A DNA stretch of 52,944 bases from positions 1 to 52,944 of the forward strand of contig JABMQN010000087.1 of NCBI GenBank assembly GCA_013203045.1. Reading direction: 5' to 3'. Positions 1 to 8,979 of this stretch are shown piece after piece. How positions within the stretch are numbered: position 1 is the stretch's first letter; each line of letters opens with the position of its first letter. The notes beneath the pieces are model-generated. The model saw nothing but the letters and a program-made list of their open reading frames with translations, did no database searches and was not told where the DNA came from. This DNA comes from Chloroflexota bacterium. Its GTDB lineage: Bacteria > Chloroflexota > Dehalococcoidia > SZUA-161 > SpSt-899. Position numbers and translations under genes: made by a program.

Positions 1-1176
1 ATTCAATCCACTGAGCGCATCCCGATACAAACTGCAAAACTGACTATTTGTGCCGATGCCGCCTGTAATTCACAACTCACAAACAGTCCATATCTCTCTC
101 CATATAACATGACGTTATCTAATACCAATCCCAGTACCGGGTACTTCACATATGGAACAGGATATGGATTTGATGCAAATCTGGGTGTAGGATATACATT
201 CCCAGAGGATGATGGTTATGGTGGATACAGCGGGGTAGTCACCCTTACCTATCAATGTATTGTGACCACATCTACACAATGGGCCGCTGGCACTTATTTT
301 GCTCGCGCGGACATCGACTGCGGCTCCCACACTTTTTCTTCGGTCCCTGCTACTTTTACCGTAACTATATCGGGTGATATTGGCGGTGGCGGTGGCGGTG
401 GGAGTACTGGTGATATTGGCGGAAGCACAGAGCAGCCAGTTGAGACTCCAGCCAATACACCAACACCCGCACCTATATCTCAAACCAAAGTATATACGTT
501 AACAGATGATATCGATAGCGGAGGATTAATCCTCAATGATGTGTCCGTCTCATTCGCCAATGGTATCGTTGAGCTTCAAATGCCCGCAAATACCGTTGCT
601 TTGGACCAACAGGGCCAACCATTATCTGAAATAACTATGGAAGCGCCTCAGGCTCCCGCTTTATTACCGTCTGAAAGGCACCTGGTTATGGTCACTGACC
701 TTGGCCCCAGTGGTGCCACTTTTGACCCGCCCATACTCGTTAGCATGACCTATAATCCAGATTCGTTACCCGCAGGGGCATCAGAGGAAGACCTGGTCCT
801 GGCTATCCACGATTCAGAGAGTAAACAATGGGTATCTCTCGAACAAATATCCGTTGATATGGTTAACCATACTGTCAGTGGGATTACTGGACACTTCACA
901 CAATTTGCTATTCTGGCAGAAATTGAGGAACCTCCAACACCGGCACCAGCGGATACACCTACCGAAACATCTACACCTGCAGATGCACCCACAGCAGCAG
1001 AAACGGCACCACCTACAGAAGCTCCAGTGCCGACTGATACAACTGAACCTGCAGACGATGCTGATGATGAAGACGACGATGATGGACTTAATCCCTGGTT
1101 AATTATTGGGCCTGTTATTGGGGTAGCACTTTTAGCTATACTGATCTTTGTTATAATAAGAAGACGATCGTCTTGA
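1..1176 (+). CDS. C-terminally anchored surface protein (5' end outside window)
   Basis: The frame is open from the first base to the TGA at 1174-1176, so this is the last 391 residues of a longer protein. Seen in order: a beta-rich, Ig-like stretch (about bases 1-370), a Gly-rich linker, a domain at about 490-930 resembling the ZU5-like modules of archaeal and bacterial surface proteins (a DLGPSGATFDPP-type core followed by a HFTQFAIL-type end), a Pro/Thr/Ala/Glu stalk at about 930-1080, an acidic patch, one hydrophobic helix and a short RRRSS cytoplasmic tail. This is the usual architecture of a secreted protein held in the membrane by its C terminus. The signal peptide must lie upstream of the window. 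No enzymatic motif was seen. Its link to the downstream polysaccharide genes is positional only; it may be a substrate or simply a neighbour. Confidence 0.8.
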   Translation: MQSTERIPIQTAKLTICADAACNSQLTNSPYLSPYNMTLSNTNPSTGYFTYGTGYGFDANLGVGYTFPEDDGYGGYSGVVTLTYQCIVTTSTQWAAGTYFARADIDCGSHTFSSVPATFTVTISGDIGGGGGGGSTGDIGGSTEQPVETPANTPTPAPISQTKVYTLTDDIDSGGLILNDVSVSFANGIVELQMPANTVALDQQGQPLSEITMEAPQAPALLPSERHLVMVTDLGPSGATFDPPILVSMTYNPDSLPAGASEEDLVLAIHDSESKQWVSLEQISVDMVNHTVSGITGHFTQFAILAEIEEPPTPAPADTPTETSTPADAPTAAETAPPTEAPVPTDTTEPADDADDEDDDDGLNPWLIIGPVIGVALLAILIFVIIRRRSS

Positions 1177-1201
1177 TCATAGATACGTATCTTGTTATAC
1201 T
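1173..1201 (+). promoter_or_regulatory. Candidate sigma70-type promoter for the + strand operon
   Basis: TTGATC (1173-1178) and TATACT (1196-1201) are separated by exactly 17 bases, matching the -35/-10 consensus at 4/6 and 5/6 positions. The -35 box overlaps the stop codon of the surface-protein gene. The predicted start point near 1208 lies about 33 bases before the WecB start. This comes from pattern matching only. Confidence 0.4.
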
Positions 1202-1240
1202 TTACCAATAATCAGACTATCCCAATTTTCTGATACCATT

Positions 1241-2377
1241 ATGAAAATAGCTGTTACTCTCGGAACTCGCCCTGAAATAGTCAAGTTGTCACCTGTCATC
1301 AGAGAATTGGAAAGAAGACAGGCAGACTACTATATCCTGCACACTGGACAACACTATTCCTACCACTTAGATAGGGTCTTCTTTGAACAACTTGAACTTC
1401 CTCCTGCCAAATATAACCTCGAAGTTGGTTCGGGTTCCCATGCCGATCAGACAGCCAAAATTCTATCAGGTGTTGAGAAAATACTAGGGGAAGACAGGCC
1501 AGACATTGTACTTGCATTAGGTGATACCAACTCCGTTCTGGCTGCGGCTATTGCCGCCACAAAAATGCATATCAAGGTTGGCCATATTGAAGCCGGACTC
1601 AGGAGCTACGACAGGACAATGCCTGAAGAAATCAACCGCATCCTTACAGACCACTGTGCTGATTATCTGTTTGCTCCCACCGAAAATTCAAAGTCGATCC
1701 TCCTGAATGAAGGCATTCCAAATGAGAAAATATTTATCACTGGCAACACCATTGTTGACGCTGTCCAGCAGAACATAGATATAGCCGATAGACAAGGCGA
1801 TACTCCTCGTTCATTGAACCTTGTTCCAAAGGAATACTTCCTTGTCACCATCCACCGTCAGGAGAATGTTGATAATCCAGAAAGGTTCATATCAATTCTT
1901 GAAGGTTTGGATATTGTAGCCGAAGAATTTCGCTTACCTATAGTCTATCCAATCCATCCACGTGCCCTCAAAAGACTTAGTGAGTTCAATATAAAACCAA
2001 GAAATCTTACTCTGATCGAACCAATTGATTTCCTAAGCTTCCTTCAATTGGAAAAGAATGCTAGACTTCTTCTAACGGATTCTGGCGGCGTCCAGGAAGA
2101 GGCATGTATACTTGGAGTTCCCTGTGTTACATTACGAGACAACACTGAAAGACCAGAAACCATCGACGTTGGCGCTAACATACTGGCTGGGGCCATTCCT
2201 GAAACCATCCTAGAGTGCTCAAAAACAATGGTCCTTTCACGCACCAATTCATGGGAAAACCCGCTTGGTGATGGGGCAGCAGGATTTAGGATTGTTAACA
2301 TAGTTATGGAGAAGGTAGATGACCAACATACTTGTAACCGGAGGACTGGGGTTCATCGGATCAAATCTGGTGCCTGA
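1241..2377 (+). CDS. wecB: UDP-N-acetylglucosamine 2-epimerase (non-hydrolysing)
   Basis: The 378-aa product belongs to the non-hydrolysing UDP-GlcNAc 2-epimerase family, which interconverts UDP-GlcNAc and UDP-ManNAc in the cytoplasm for surface-glycan synthesis. Diagnostic stretches are the N-terminal LGTRPEIVKLSPVI, HTGQHYS, GDTNSVLAAA, HIEAGLRS, the PEEINR motif, TIHRQEN and the C-terminal DSGGVQEEA with RDNTERPE, all typical of the two-domain GT-B-like fold. The family usually ends shortly after the GDGxAGxRIV motif. Here the frame runs about 25 residues further and overlaps the next gene by 59 bases, so the last residues are probably not functionally important. No clear Shine-Dalgarno precedes the ATG. 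It is the first gene of the + strand train. Confidence 0.93.
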   Translation: MKIAVTLGTRPEIVKLSPVIRELERRQADYYILHTGQHYSYHLDRVFFEQLELPPAKYNLEVGSGSHADQTAKILSGVEKILGEDRPDIVLALGDTNSVLAAAIAATKMHIKVGHIEAGLRSYDRTMPEEINRILTDHCADYLFAPTENSKSILLNEGIPNEKIFITGNTIVDAVQQNIDIADRQGDTPRSLNLVPKEYFLVTIHRQENVDNPERFISILEGLDIVAEEFRLPIVYPIHPRALKRLSEFNIKPRNLTLIEPIDFLSFLQLEKNARLLLTDSGGVQEEACILGVPCVTLRDNTERPETIDVGANILAGAIPETILECSKTMVLSRTNSWENPLGDGAAGFRIVNIVMEKVDDQHTCNRRTGVHRIKSGA

Positions 2378-3242
2378 ACTTAAAAGCCGTGGACACCATG
2401 TCTGGACTTGCGATCTCAGACATACGGAGGACCCTCAAAACATACGCTGTGATGTCAGTAAGTACCGTCAACTTGAAAGGACCTTTGAAGAACACGAATT
2501 TGACTTCGTTTACCACTTGGCAGCCGAATACGGACGATGGAACGGTGAAGACTTCTATGAGAATCTCTGGCTCACCAATGTAGTTGGTACCAAAAATATG
2601 CTTCGTTTGCAGGAAAAGAAGCGATTCAAGATGATTTTCTTCTCGAGCGCTGAAGTCTATGGTGATTATGAAGGTACAATGAGTGAAGATGTTATGGACA
2701 AGGTACCTATCAAGCAAATGAATGACTACGCCATGACCAAGTGGGTTGGAGAAATGCAGGTCTTGAATTCTGCGGAAATGTTTGGAACAGAGACGGTTCG
2801 AGTGCGACCAGTCAATGCTTATGGACCCAATGAACATTCAAGCCCCTACAGAGGTGTTGTCCCGATGTTCATCTATCGGGCACTTCATGCCCTCCCCTAT
2901 ACGGTGTACATGGGCCACAAACGGATATTTGACTACGTTGAGGATACCTGTCGTACCTTCGCTAACATCGTGGACAATTTCATACCTGGTGAAGTCTACA
3001 ATGTTGGTGGAAAGAGTGAATGGGAAACAGATATTAAACAGGTCTCGGACATCATTCTGAACTACCTTAAGAAAGATGACTCTAATGTCACCTATAAACA
3101 GGGAGAACCTTTTACCACCAAAGTCAAACACATTGATTTCTCGAAAATTATCAGAGACCTTAAACATGATCCAAAGATACCTATGGAAGAAGGTATCCCA
3201 AAGACCATTGAGTGGATGAAACGGGCATACGGCGTTTCGTAG
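2319..3242 (+). CDS. NAD-dependent epimerase/dehydratase (extended SDR)
   Basis: The 307-aa product is an extended short-chain dehydrogenase acting on a nucleotide sugar. The Rossmann glycine motif is at the start (VTGGLGFIGSN), followed by the LAAEYG strand, the catalytic Ser region (FFSSAEVYG) and the catalytic YAMTK (YxxxK). The ATG at 2319 follows GGAGAAGG, a good ribosome-binding site, and lies inside the wecB frame, so the first 59 bases are shared between the two genes. The substrate cannot be assigned from sequence. The neighbouring wecB suggests a UDP-HexNAc derivative, but related enzymes also act on GDP- or dTDP-sugars. Confidence 0.9.
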   Translation: MTNILVTGGLGFIGSNLVPELKSRGHHVWTCDLRHTEDPQNIRCDVSKYRQLERTFEEHEFDFVYHLAAEYGRWNGEDFYENLWLTNVVGTKNMLRLQEKKRFKMIFFSSAEVYGDYEGTMSEDVMDKVPIKQMNDYAMTKWVGEMQVLNSAEMFGTETVRVRPVNAYGPNEHSSPYRGVVPMFIYRALHALPYTVYMGHKRIFDYVEDTCRTFANIVDNFIPGEVYNVGGKSEWETDIKQVSDIILNYLKKDDSNVTYKQGEPFTTKVKHIDFSKIIRDLKHDPKIPMEEGIPKTIEWMKRAYGVS

Positions 3243-3284
3243 CACGGCCACTATAGATTTTTAAACGAAAGGTGGGAAGCTATA

Positions 3285-4484
3285 TTGTACAAAAAGGATA
3301 TGAGGCCGCCAGAATATCGATATTGGAACCAACTGATGGACCACCTCGATGGTAATACAAAAACGTTTTTTAATGGTGAACTGGTCTATCCCCGACAATT
3401 TGAAATCCATCTCCCCGGCAACCATCGATCCCCATGCACCCTTAACTGTCCGCATTGTGCCGGTAAGCATTTCCAAAAAGATCTTGGCACCTGGGAAATA
3501 GATGCCCTGGAACTGCTAAATAAACTGCGAGGGGCAATACCTTATCACATCTATGGTGGAGCCTATACTGAACCTCTTATCAACCCTTATTTCATGACGT
3601 TCCTTCATACTACAAAAAAGCATGGCAATCATTTCGGAATCCATACAAATGGCGTACATCTCGATTGGCTCGAAGAAAAAATGGGATGGCTCACAGAATT
3701 AAACCGGATATCAACAGACTCTGTTGATTACCTTTCAGTAAGCCTGGACGCGGGATTTCCATGGTCATGGGGACCTACAAAAGGGACAAAAGACCAACAT
3801 CTGTACAATGGCATAATTGAAGGTCTGCGAAAAGCTGTCCAAATACGAGAGAAAGCAGGCGAAGGGCATGCAATCCGCCTATGTTATTTGATTTCACCCT
3901 TTAGTGATTCACCGGAGAATTTCGGTGCGATAGTAAATATCGCCAAAGATATCGGGGTCGACTCTTTACGTTTCTCTATACCATTCGCCTGCTATAATCA
4001 GTCTTTTGACGATGTACGCGATTATAAGTGGGGCCGAGAAGTTCCTATGAATGAGATCTACGAGGAGAGACTCGCACCATATCTTAGCCATTCTGAGAAC
4101 CAGCGACCCTATATTTTCTATACTGGCCCTGAATTTACCGATGTAGACAAGTTTACCTTCAAACAGTGCGTATATTGTTACTATCAGATCACCTATGGCG
4201 CTGATGGTTACGTGTATAAATGTTCAACCACAGCCACACCGACAATGGCTCAATGCCGGATCGGCAAGATCACCAGCAATCTGGATGAGTTCCACGCGAT
4301 GCTAGTTAAAAACACCAACCCCAATTGGAACGCAAACAGTTGTTTCTCAAAAGGTGCTCGATGCAATCGCATGGGTCTAGAGATAAACACAGCTTATAAT
4401 ATCATATGCAATGATCCGGAAGTAATGGAATATCCTTCTCTTAGGTATATGCCTAAGCCCCCTGTGGAAACAACTCATCGTTAG
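3285..4484 (+). CDS. Radical SAM protein with SPASM-like C terminus
   Basis: The 399-aa product has the radical SAM CxxxCxxC signature as CTLNCPHC near residue 51, which binds the 4Fe-4S cluster that cleaves S-adenosylmethionine. Further Cys residues in the last third (QCVYCYYQ, YKCSTT, NSCFSKGARC) look like an auxiliary-cluster (SPASM/twitch) region. The start is TTG at 3285, 8 bases after GGTGGG; an ATG at 3300 is the alternative. It follows the SDR by 42 bases. Its reaction is unknown. In sugar clusters such enzymes perform dehydrations, epimerisations or C-C chemistry on nucleotide sugars, and others modify peptides. Confidence 0.85.
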   Translation: MYKKDMRPPEYRYWNQLMDHLDGNTKTFFNGELVYPRQFEIHLPGNHRSPCTLNCPHCAGKHFQKDLGTWEIDALELLNKLRGAIPYHIYGGAYTEPLINPYFMTFLHTTKKHGNHFGIHTNGVHLDWLEEKMGWLTELNRISTDSVDYLSVSLDAGFPWSWGPTKGTKDQHLYNGIIEGLRKAVQIREKAGEGHAIRLCYLISPFSDSPENFGAIVNIAKDIGVDSLRFSIPFACYNQSFDDVRDYKWGREVPMNEIYEERLAPYLSHSENQRPYIFYTGPEFTDVDKFTFKQCVYCYYQITYGADGYVYKCSTTATPTMAQCRIGKITSNLDEFHAMLVKNTNPNWNANSCFSKGARCNRMGLEINTAYNIICNDPEVMEYPSLRYMPKPPVETTHR

Positions 4485-4556
4485 CATTTACATGATTTGT
4501 AATTTAATTTGCTTTATGACTCAGTCTTTAATTAAAGAAGATCAGGAAACAGATAT

Positions 4557-5471
4557 ATGATCGATTGCGCTTTGATTGGATGTGGTTATTGGGGATCAAA
4601 ACTTAAACGATATCTTGAGGAAAATAATCACTTCAATCTGAAGTACGTGTGCAACTCCAAGACTGACTTAACTGCTGTATGGAACGATGAGCAGATAACC
4701 GCTGTTGTTGTAGCTACCCCAAATTCCACCCATTATAATATCGTGAAATCCGCTCTCCTTAGTGGTAAGGATGTGCTCTCTGAAAAACCACTGGCCCTCA
4801 CCACTGTTGAATGTGAGGAACTTGGTACAATTGCCGCTGAACACAACCGGGGACTACTTATACAATATACCTATACTTTTTCCCGCGCTCTGAAGCAAGC
4901 CCAGACCATGATACGTGACGGCCATATAGGCAGTATTCTCGGAATCGAGATGACAGTAAGGCATCTTGGCAGGTTCAAAGGAGGTAGTGTTTATTGGTTA
5001 CTGGGTTCACATATGCTCTCAGTTCTCGATATATTTTTACCTATCAGAGACACATCCTTCTGGCGAACCGATTTGGCAACTCTAGATGGCCAGGTTGAAA
5101 CAGGTGCCATATCCTTCCGTAATGGTGAAATAACCGGACAGATTGTCGTTAGCCTGAACTATCCCGGTAAGGAAACCAAGATATTAATATACGGATCAGA
5201 AGGCACAATAGTGTACGATCCTTTGTCCCATCCCTCACTTATAGTTGAAACTTACGAAAGGATTCCCTGGACAGTAATGGAGAAATTACCACGCAACCGC
5301 CAGGAATTCGATATTGACGAGTCAAACAACCTGTTATATGCTATACAAGAGTTTGAAAAAATGATCACGTCGAGGGACGGTGGTAACGGCGATCGAGCCA
5401 TAGCAGTGACCGAAATACTTGAGGAGCTTGAAATTCACACGGCCGTTGAGAGGGGGCACAAGGTTTTATGA
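4557..5471 (+). CDS. Gfo/Idh/MocA family oxidoreductase
   Basis: The 304-aa product has an N-terminal NAD(P)-binding Rossmann fold (IGCGYWGSK), the conserved SEKPLAL motif with the catalytic-region Lys, and the C-terminal alpha/beta domain (MTVRHLGRFKGG). Members oxidise or reduce a hydroxyl or keto group on sugars and nucleotide sugars; WbpB/WlbA-type members create the 3-keto group that is later transaminated. Its stop overlaps the start of the next gene by four bases (ATGA), indicating translational coupling. No neighbouring DegT aminotransferase lies in this + strand train, but three lie in the minus train. Confidence 0.9.
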   Translation: MIDCALIGCGYWGSKLKRYLEENNHFNLKYVCNSKTDLTAVWNDEQITAVVVATPNSTHYNIVKSALLSGKDVLSEKPLALTTVECEELGTIAAEHNRGLLIQYTYTFSRALKQAQTMIRDGHIGSILGIEMTVRHLGRFKGGSVYWLLGSHMLSVLDIFLPIRDTSFWRTDLATLDGQVETGAISFRNGEITGQIVVSLNYPGKETKILIYGSEGTIVYDPLSHPSLIVETYERIPWTVMEKLPRNRQEFDIDESNNLLYAIQEFEKMITSRDGGNGDRAIAVTEILEELEIHTAVERGHKVL

Positions 5472-6349
5472 ACAATCACAAACACTGGGCAACACAACAA
5501 AAAATCATTAAAGGTTTCCTCTCAAGGAATTCTTCAAAACTTAACGGTTCTGACGTTCTGGTATTTATCCCCGCTCTTAACGAAGAAAAAACTATTGCTG
5601 ATGTGGTGAACAATGTAAAACGATCCACCAATTTTGACGTCCTGGTAATTGATGATGGTTCTGATGACAACACTCCGGAAATTATAAAAGAGCTTGATGT
5701 GGAAGTTCTAACACATAAAAAAGGAACCGGCTGGAGAATAATAAGCGGTCTTCAAGTTGCCTATGATCTTGGGTACAAATATGTGATCAAGATTGATGGG
5801 GATAATCAACATGACCCGGACGATGTTACCAGGTTGTACAAACATGCGGTTAAAACGCAGTCAGACATTGTCATTGGATCAAGGCATTATAATGGCTTTA
5901 CGTCTAATGTGCTCAGCCTTAAAGGTTTTGGCATGTGGCTGAGCGCTCGTCTGGTATCAATGGTATCAAGACAGCATATTACCGACGCCACGTCCGGATT
6001 AAAACTCTGGAATCGCCGATCGTGTGAATTAGCCCTTAAGGCTTTCGAAAATGGCAATCTACAGGAAGGTTCCACTCACCACTCAGAAGAGTTAATGATA
6101 GCAGCTCGGGAAAAACTCAATATTCAGGAAATCCCGGTTATTATTCATTGCCGAGAATATGGGGTGTCAAAATCTTATTCACGTCAAAAATTGATTTTAT
6201 ACCCGTTCAAATTACTACAAAGTACGGTTACTGCATTATCCTGGAAAACAAACGGTTATCACCCTGAACCAAGCATGTTACTACCCAAAACTGAACTGGA
6301 ACCGTGCCATTTAGATGATGTATTTTTACATGACCGCAGCAAATACTGA
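5468..6349 (+). CDS. Glycosyltransferase family 2, polyprenyl-phosphate sugar transferase type
   Basis: The 293-aa product is a GT-A fold enzyme similar to DPM1/DPM-like transferases. It shows IPALNEEKTIADVV, the VIDDGSDDNT motif and DGDNQHDP, whose Asp residues bind the metal and nucleotide sugar. No C-terminal membrane helices of the GtrB/ArnC type are evident. Such enzymes move a sugar from a nucleotide donor to undecaprenyl phosphate or to a growing glycan on the inner membrane face. It is coupled to the preceding oxidoreductase by a four-base overlap and is followed by a 188-base gap. Confidence 0.88.
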   Translation: MNNHKHWATQQKIIKGFLSRNSSKLNGSDVLVFIPALNEEKTIADVVNNVKRSTNFDVLVIDDGSDDNTPEIIKELDVEVLTHKKGTGWRIISGLQVAYDLGYKYVIKIDGDNQHDPDDVTRLYKHAVKTQSDIVIGSRHYNGFTSNVLSLKGFGMWLSARLVSMVSRQHITDATSGLKLWNRRSCELALKAFENGNLQEGSTHHSEELMIAAREKLNIQEIPVIIHCREYGVSKSYSRQKLILYPFKLLQSTVTALSWKTNGYHPEPSMLLPKTELEPCHLDDVFLHDRSKY

Positions 6350-6537
6350 CTTCATCTCTGAAGCTCGTCTCGCATGTTTTGTTACCCCTTTTCTCTTTAA
6401 ACTTACGTAATGATGGATCACATGAAATCCAAGTATTCTATTCGAATTTTCACCAAATGTAATCCAAATGTAACAAACCCCTGCTATCGTCGTTTTCAAA
6501 GCTACTATATAAGAGCGATTGAAGGAGGGTATTCTTA
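6350..6537 (+). other. 188-base intergenic gap before the amidotransferase gene
   Basis: No gene fits here. The right end has a TATATAAG stretch about 30 bases before the next start and a strong AGGAGGG ribosome-binding site. No convincing -35 box is paired with it. The region is a plausible place for an internal promoter. Confidence 0.4.
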
Positions 6538-7698
6538 ATGCAGATTTGCACTAAATGCATCCTGCCGGCCACTTTTCCTGGAATAGAATACGACCATGAT
6601 GGCATCTGTAACTATTGCCATGATCATGAGCCGATGAAAGTCCGCGGGGAAGAAAAGCTCATGAGCGTACTCGATAAATACAAGAATAAAGGGGACAAAT
6701 ACGATTGCATTGTTCCCATAAGCGGCGGAAGGGACAGCTCATTCGTGCTTCATCAAATGGTAAGGAAATACCAGATGCGTGTTCTGGCCCTGACGGTAGA
6801 TAGTGGATTCATTCTTCCAGAAGGGTTCCGCAATATTCAAAATGCAACAGAGGCCCTCGGCGTACCCCACGTCTGGCTACGTGATGAAAAAGCGATTGCT
6901 ACTGCTAAAAAGAACACTGTGCTCAAATTCCAGGGTTGGCTCAGGAACCCTTCGATTCACACCATCGTTCCCGTCCTTAACTCAGGCGACAAGACCATGA
7001 ACCTCCGTATGCTCCGGCACGCAAAACAGAACAACATTCCCGTTGTCATGGGCGGTAATTTCATTGGAAATTGCAGTTTCGAACAAGAACACTGGAAGAG
7101 AGGCTACCTGGGAGTCTACGCTGATGATCGAGGGGCTTTTTCCACACGCGATAAAACCAAGCTGGTCTTTCTGTTCGGCATGGAGTACCTGAAGAATCCA
7201 TCCAATTTCAAATATCCCATTTTCAGGGAATACGTCACCGGTGGCTCCGTATATTTCTTCGAACGCCTGTTCAGGCCAAACGGAGTGGATTCACTCGGGT
7301 TTTACGATTACATCTACTGGAAAGAAGATGAGGTCCTTTCGACTGTACGCAATGAGTTGGGGTGGGAGGGCGCTGCCGACCATACGACCACATGGAGAAT
7401 CGATGATAGCGCATATCCACTGATCAATTATATCTATTTTCGGCTTGTCGGTTTCACAGAACATGATGAAATGTACAGTAAAATGATTCGCGAGAATGTG
7501 TTGACCAGGGAGGAAGCGCTTCAGAGAGTTTCCAGGGATCATCAGTCTGAGTGGATTCATGGAGCCAGACTAAGGGACAGTCTTGAAGAATTGGGCGTTA
7601 CCAAAGAACAATTGGATAAAGCGCTTGATGCTTATAAAGAAATACTGTATAGAACCGTATTAAAGAAGCGCTGTAAAGCGCTCACAATAGGTTCATGA
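6538..7698 (+). CDS. N-acetyl sugar amidotransferase (WbpG/PseA-like)
   Basis: The 386-aa product has an N-terminal zinc-finger-like pair of Cys motifs (CTKC at 4-7, CNYC at 28-31) and the PP-loop ATP-pyrophosphatase motif SGGRDSS at about 61-67. WbpG-type enzymes adenylate the amide of an N-acetyl sugar and replace its oxygen with ammonia, giving the acetamidino group of LPS or pseudaminic/legionaminic-type sugars. Family members commonly work with HisH- and HisF-like partners that supply ammonia; none is encoded in this window. The ATG follows a strong GAAGGAGGG site. Assignment to the family is firm; the substrate is not known. Confidence 0.9.
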   Translation: MQICTKCILPATFPGIEYDHDGICNYCHDHEPMKVRGEEKLMSVLDKYKNKGDKYDCIVPISGGRDSSFVLHQMVRKYQMRVLALTVDSGFILPEGFRNIQNATEALGVPHVWLRDEKAIATAKKNTVLKFQGWLRNPSIHTIVPVLNSGDKTMNLRMLRHAKQNNIPVVMGGNFIGNCSFEQEHWKRGYLGVYADDRGAFSTRDKTKLVFLFGMEYLKNPSNFKYPIFREYVTGGSVYFFERLFRPNGVDSLGFYDYIYWKEDEVLSTVRNELGWEGAADHTTTWRIDDSAYPLINYIYFRLVGFTEHDEMYSKMIRENVLTREEALQRVSRDHQSEWIHGARLRDSLEELGVTKEQLDKALDAYKEILYRTVLKKRCKALTIGS

Positions 7699-7732
7699 AC
7701 ATGCTATCCTCATTTTAAGCGTTATCAATAAC

Positions 7733-7760
7733 AAACCAGCAGTACACATGCTGCTGGTTT
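7733..7760 (+). terminator. Perfect 10-bp hairpin between genes
   Basis: AAACCAGCAG (7733-7742) and CTGCTGGTTT (7751-7760) form a perfect 10-bp stem with an 8-base loop. The hairpin lies 34 bases after the amidotransferase stop and 25 bases before the next start. No clear T-run follows, so it may act as a partial terminator, attenuator or mRNA-end stabiliser. Confidence 0.5.
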
Positions 7761-7785
7761 ATCTGTTACATGGAGATTATCTTTT

Positions 7786-8979
7786 ATGAAAATACTGTAT
7801 GTGCAAGATACGGATTGGATCAGAAGAAATCCTATGCAACACAACCATCTAGCTGATAGACTGGCATTGCGCGGTCATGAAATACGGGTAATCGATTATG
7901 AGATTCTGTGGCGGAAAGAAGGCAAAAAACAGCTCTATTCAAAAAGGCAGGTTTTACCCGGCGCGCGCCTTTTCGAAAACTCCGGTGTTACGGTCATTCG
8001 CCCTCCCATAATAAAAATACCCATCATCGACTATGCTTCAATGGTGTATACATACACCAAAGAGGTCAAGCGCCAAATAAGAGAGTTCAAACCGGATGTA
8101 ATAGTCGGCGATACCATTCTAAGCTGTTTCCTTGCATATAGAGTAGCCAGTAAAAATCATGTTCCCACCGTTTTCTATATATTAGATGTCAATCATAGAC
8201 TGATCCCATTCAGGTTTCTTCAGAGTCTGGGGAAGAAACTCGAGAGCAGCAATATCAGAAATGCACACAAAGTTATTTCCATCTGTGAGGGGTTAAGAGA
8301 GTATACCACTCTCATGGGAGCCAAGCCTCAAAACACGGTGGTTATTACAGCAGGTACAGACCTTCAACGTTTTAACCCAGATATGGATGGGAAACCTGTC
8401 CGTAAGCAATACGGAATTAAAGACGATGATTTCGTTTTATTCTTTGTTGGCTGGTTGCATCACTCCAACGGATTGATAGAGGTTGTCACAGAGCTGGCAA
8501 AAACTGAGGATGAAAAACTCAAACTGCTAATAGTTGGGGATGGCGATGCATATAACGAACTCCTAAAGATGAAAGATAATCTCAACTTGCATGACCGATT
8601 GATTTTAACTGGCAGAAAACCATATGACGAAGTCCCATCTTTTATCGCTGCCGGTGATATTTGTCTTTTCCCTTCTCACACAGACGAACCCATAATGCAA
8701 TACATCGTTCCCATCAAAATGTATGACTATCTTGCAGCTGGTAAGCCGATTATATCTACCACTCTACCTGGTATAACAAAGCAATTCGGAGATCATAGTG
8801 GTATAGTCTATATTGATGGACCAGAAGATGCAATTGCAAAAGCCATGAAATTGCGACAGAACGGTTCACTTGCTCAGGTAGGATCTGAAGCCAGACACTT
8901 CGCCCAGACTTGCACCTGGGATAAAATAACTGATGACTTTGAAAAAGTGCTTTGGGGACTTACGAAGGAAAGGACATAG
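7786..8979 (+). CDS. Glycosyltransferase family 4 (GT-B fold)
   Basis: The 397-aa product is a GT-B retaining glycosyltransferase. The N-terminal acceptor domain begins MKILYVQD and contains the H-x2-LADRLALRGHEI helix typical of GT4. The C-terminal donor domain has LFFVGWLHHSNG, LLIVGDGDAY, a FPSHTDEPIMQYIVPIKMYDYLAAGKP segment in the place of the EX7E motif, and ISTTLPGI. It adds one sugar of the repeat unit at the cytoplasmic membrane face. Start ATG at 7786 follows a GGAG site. Its stop is immediately followed by the next start at 8980. Confidence 0.9.
   Translation: MKILYVQDTDWIRRNPMQHNHLADRLALRGHEIRVIDYEILWRKEGKKQLYSKRQVLPGARLFENSGVTVIRPPIIKIPIIDYASMVYTYTKEVKRQIREFKPDVIVGDTILSCFLAYRVASKNHVPTVFYILDVNHRLIPFRFLQSLGKKLESSNIRNAHKVISICEGLREYTTLMGAKPQNTVVITAGTDLQRFNPDMDGKPVRKQYGIKDDDFVLFFVGWLHHSNGLIEVVTELAKTEDEKLKLLIVGDGDAYNELLKMKDNLNLHDRLILTGRKPYDEVPSFIAAGDICLFPSHTDEPIMQYIVPIKMYDYLAAGKPIISTTLPGITKQFGDHSGIVYIDGPEDAIAKAMKLRQNGSLAQVGSEARHFAQTCTWDKITDDFEKVLWGLTKERT

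Noticed and set aside
750-1208. Long minus-strand reading frame opposite the surface-protein stalk
   Set aside because: It is low-complexity Ser/Ala/Val sequence that mirrors the repetitive Pro/Thr stalk on the + strand.
6500-6515. TATATAAG stretch as an archaeal TATA box
   Set aside because: Strong Shine-Dalgarno sites and bacterial -35/-10 elements elsewhere favour a bacterial host.
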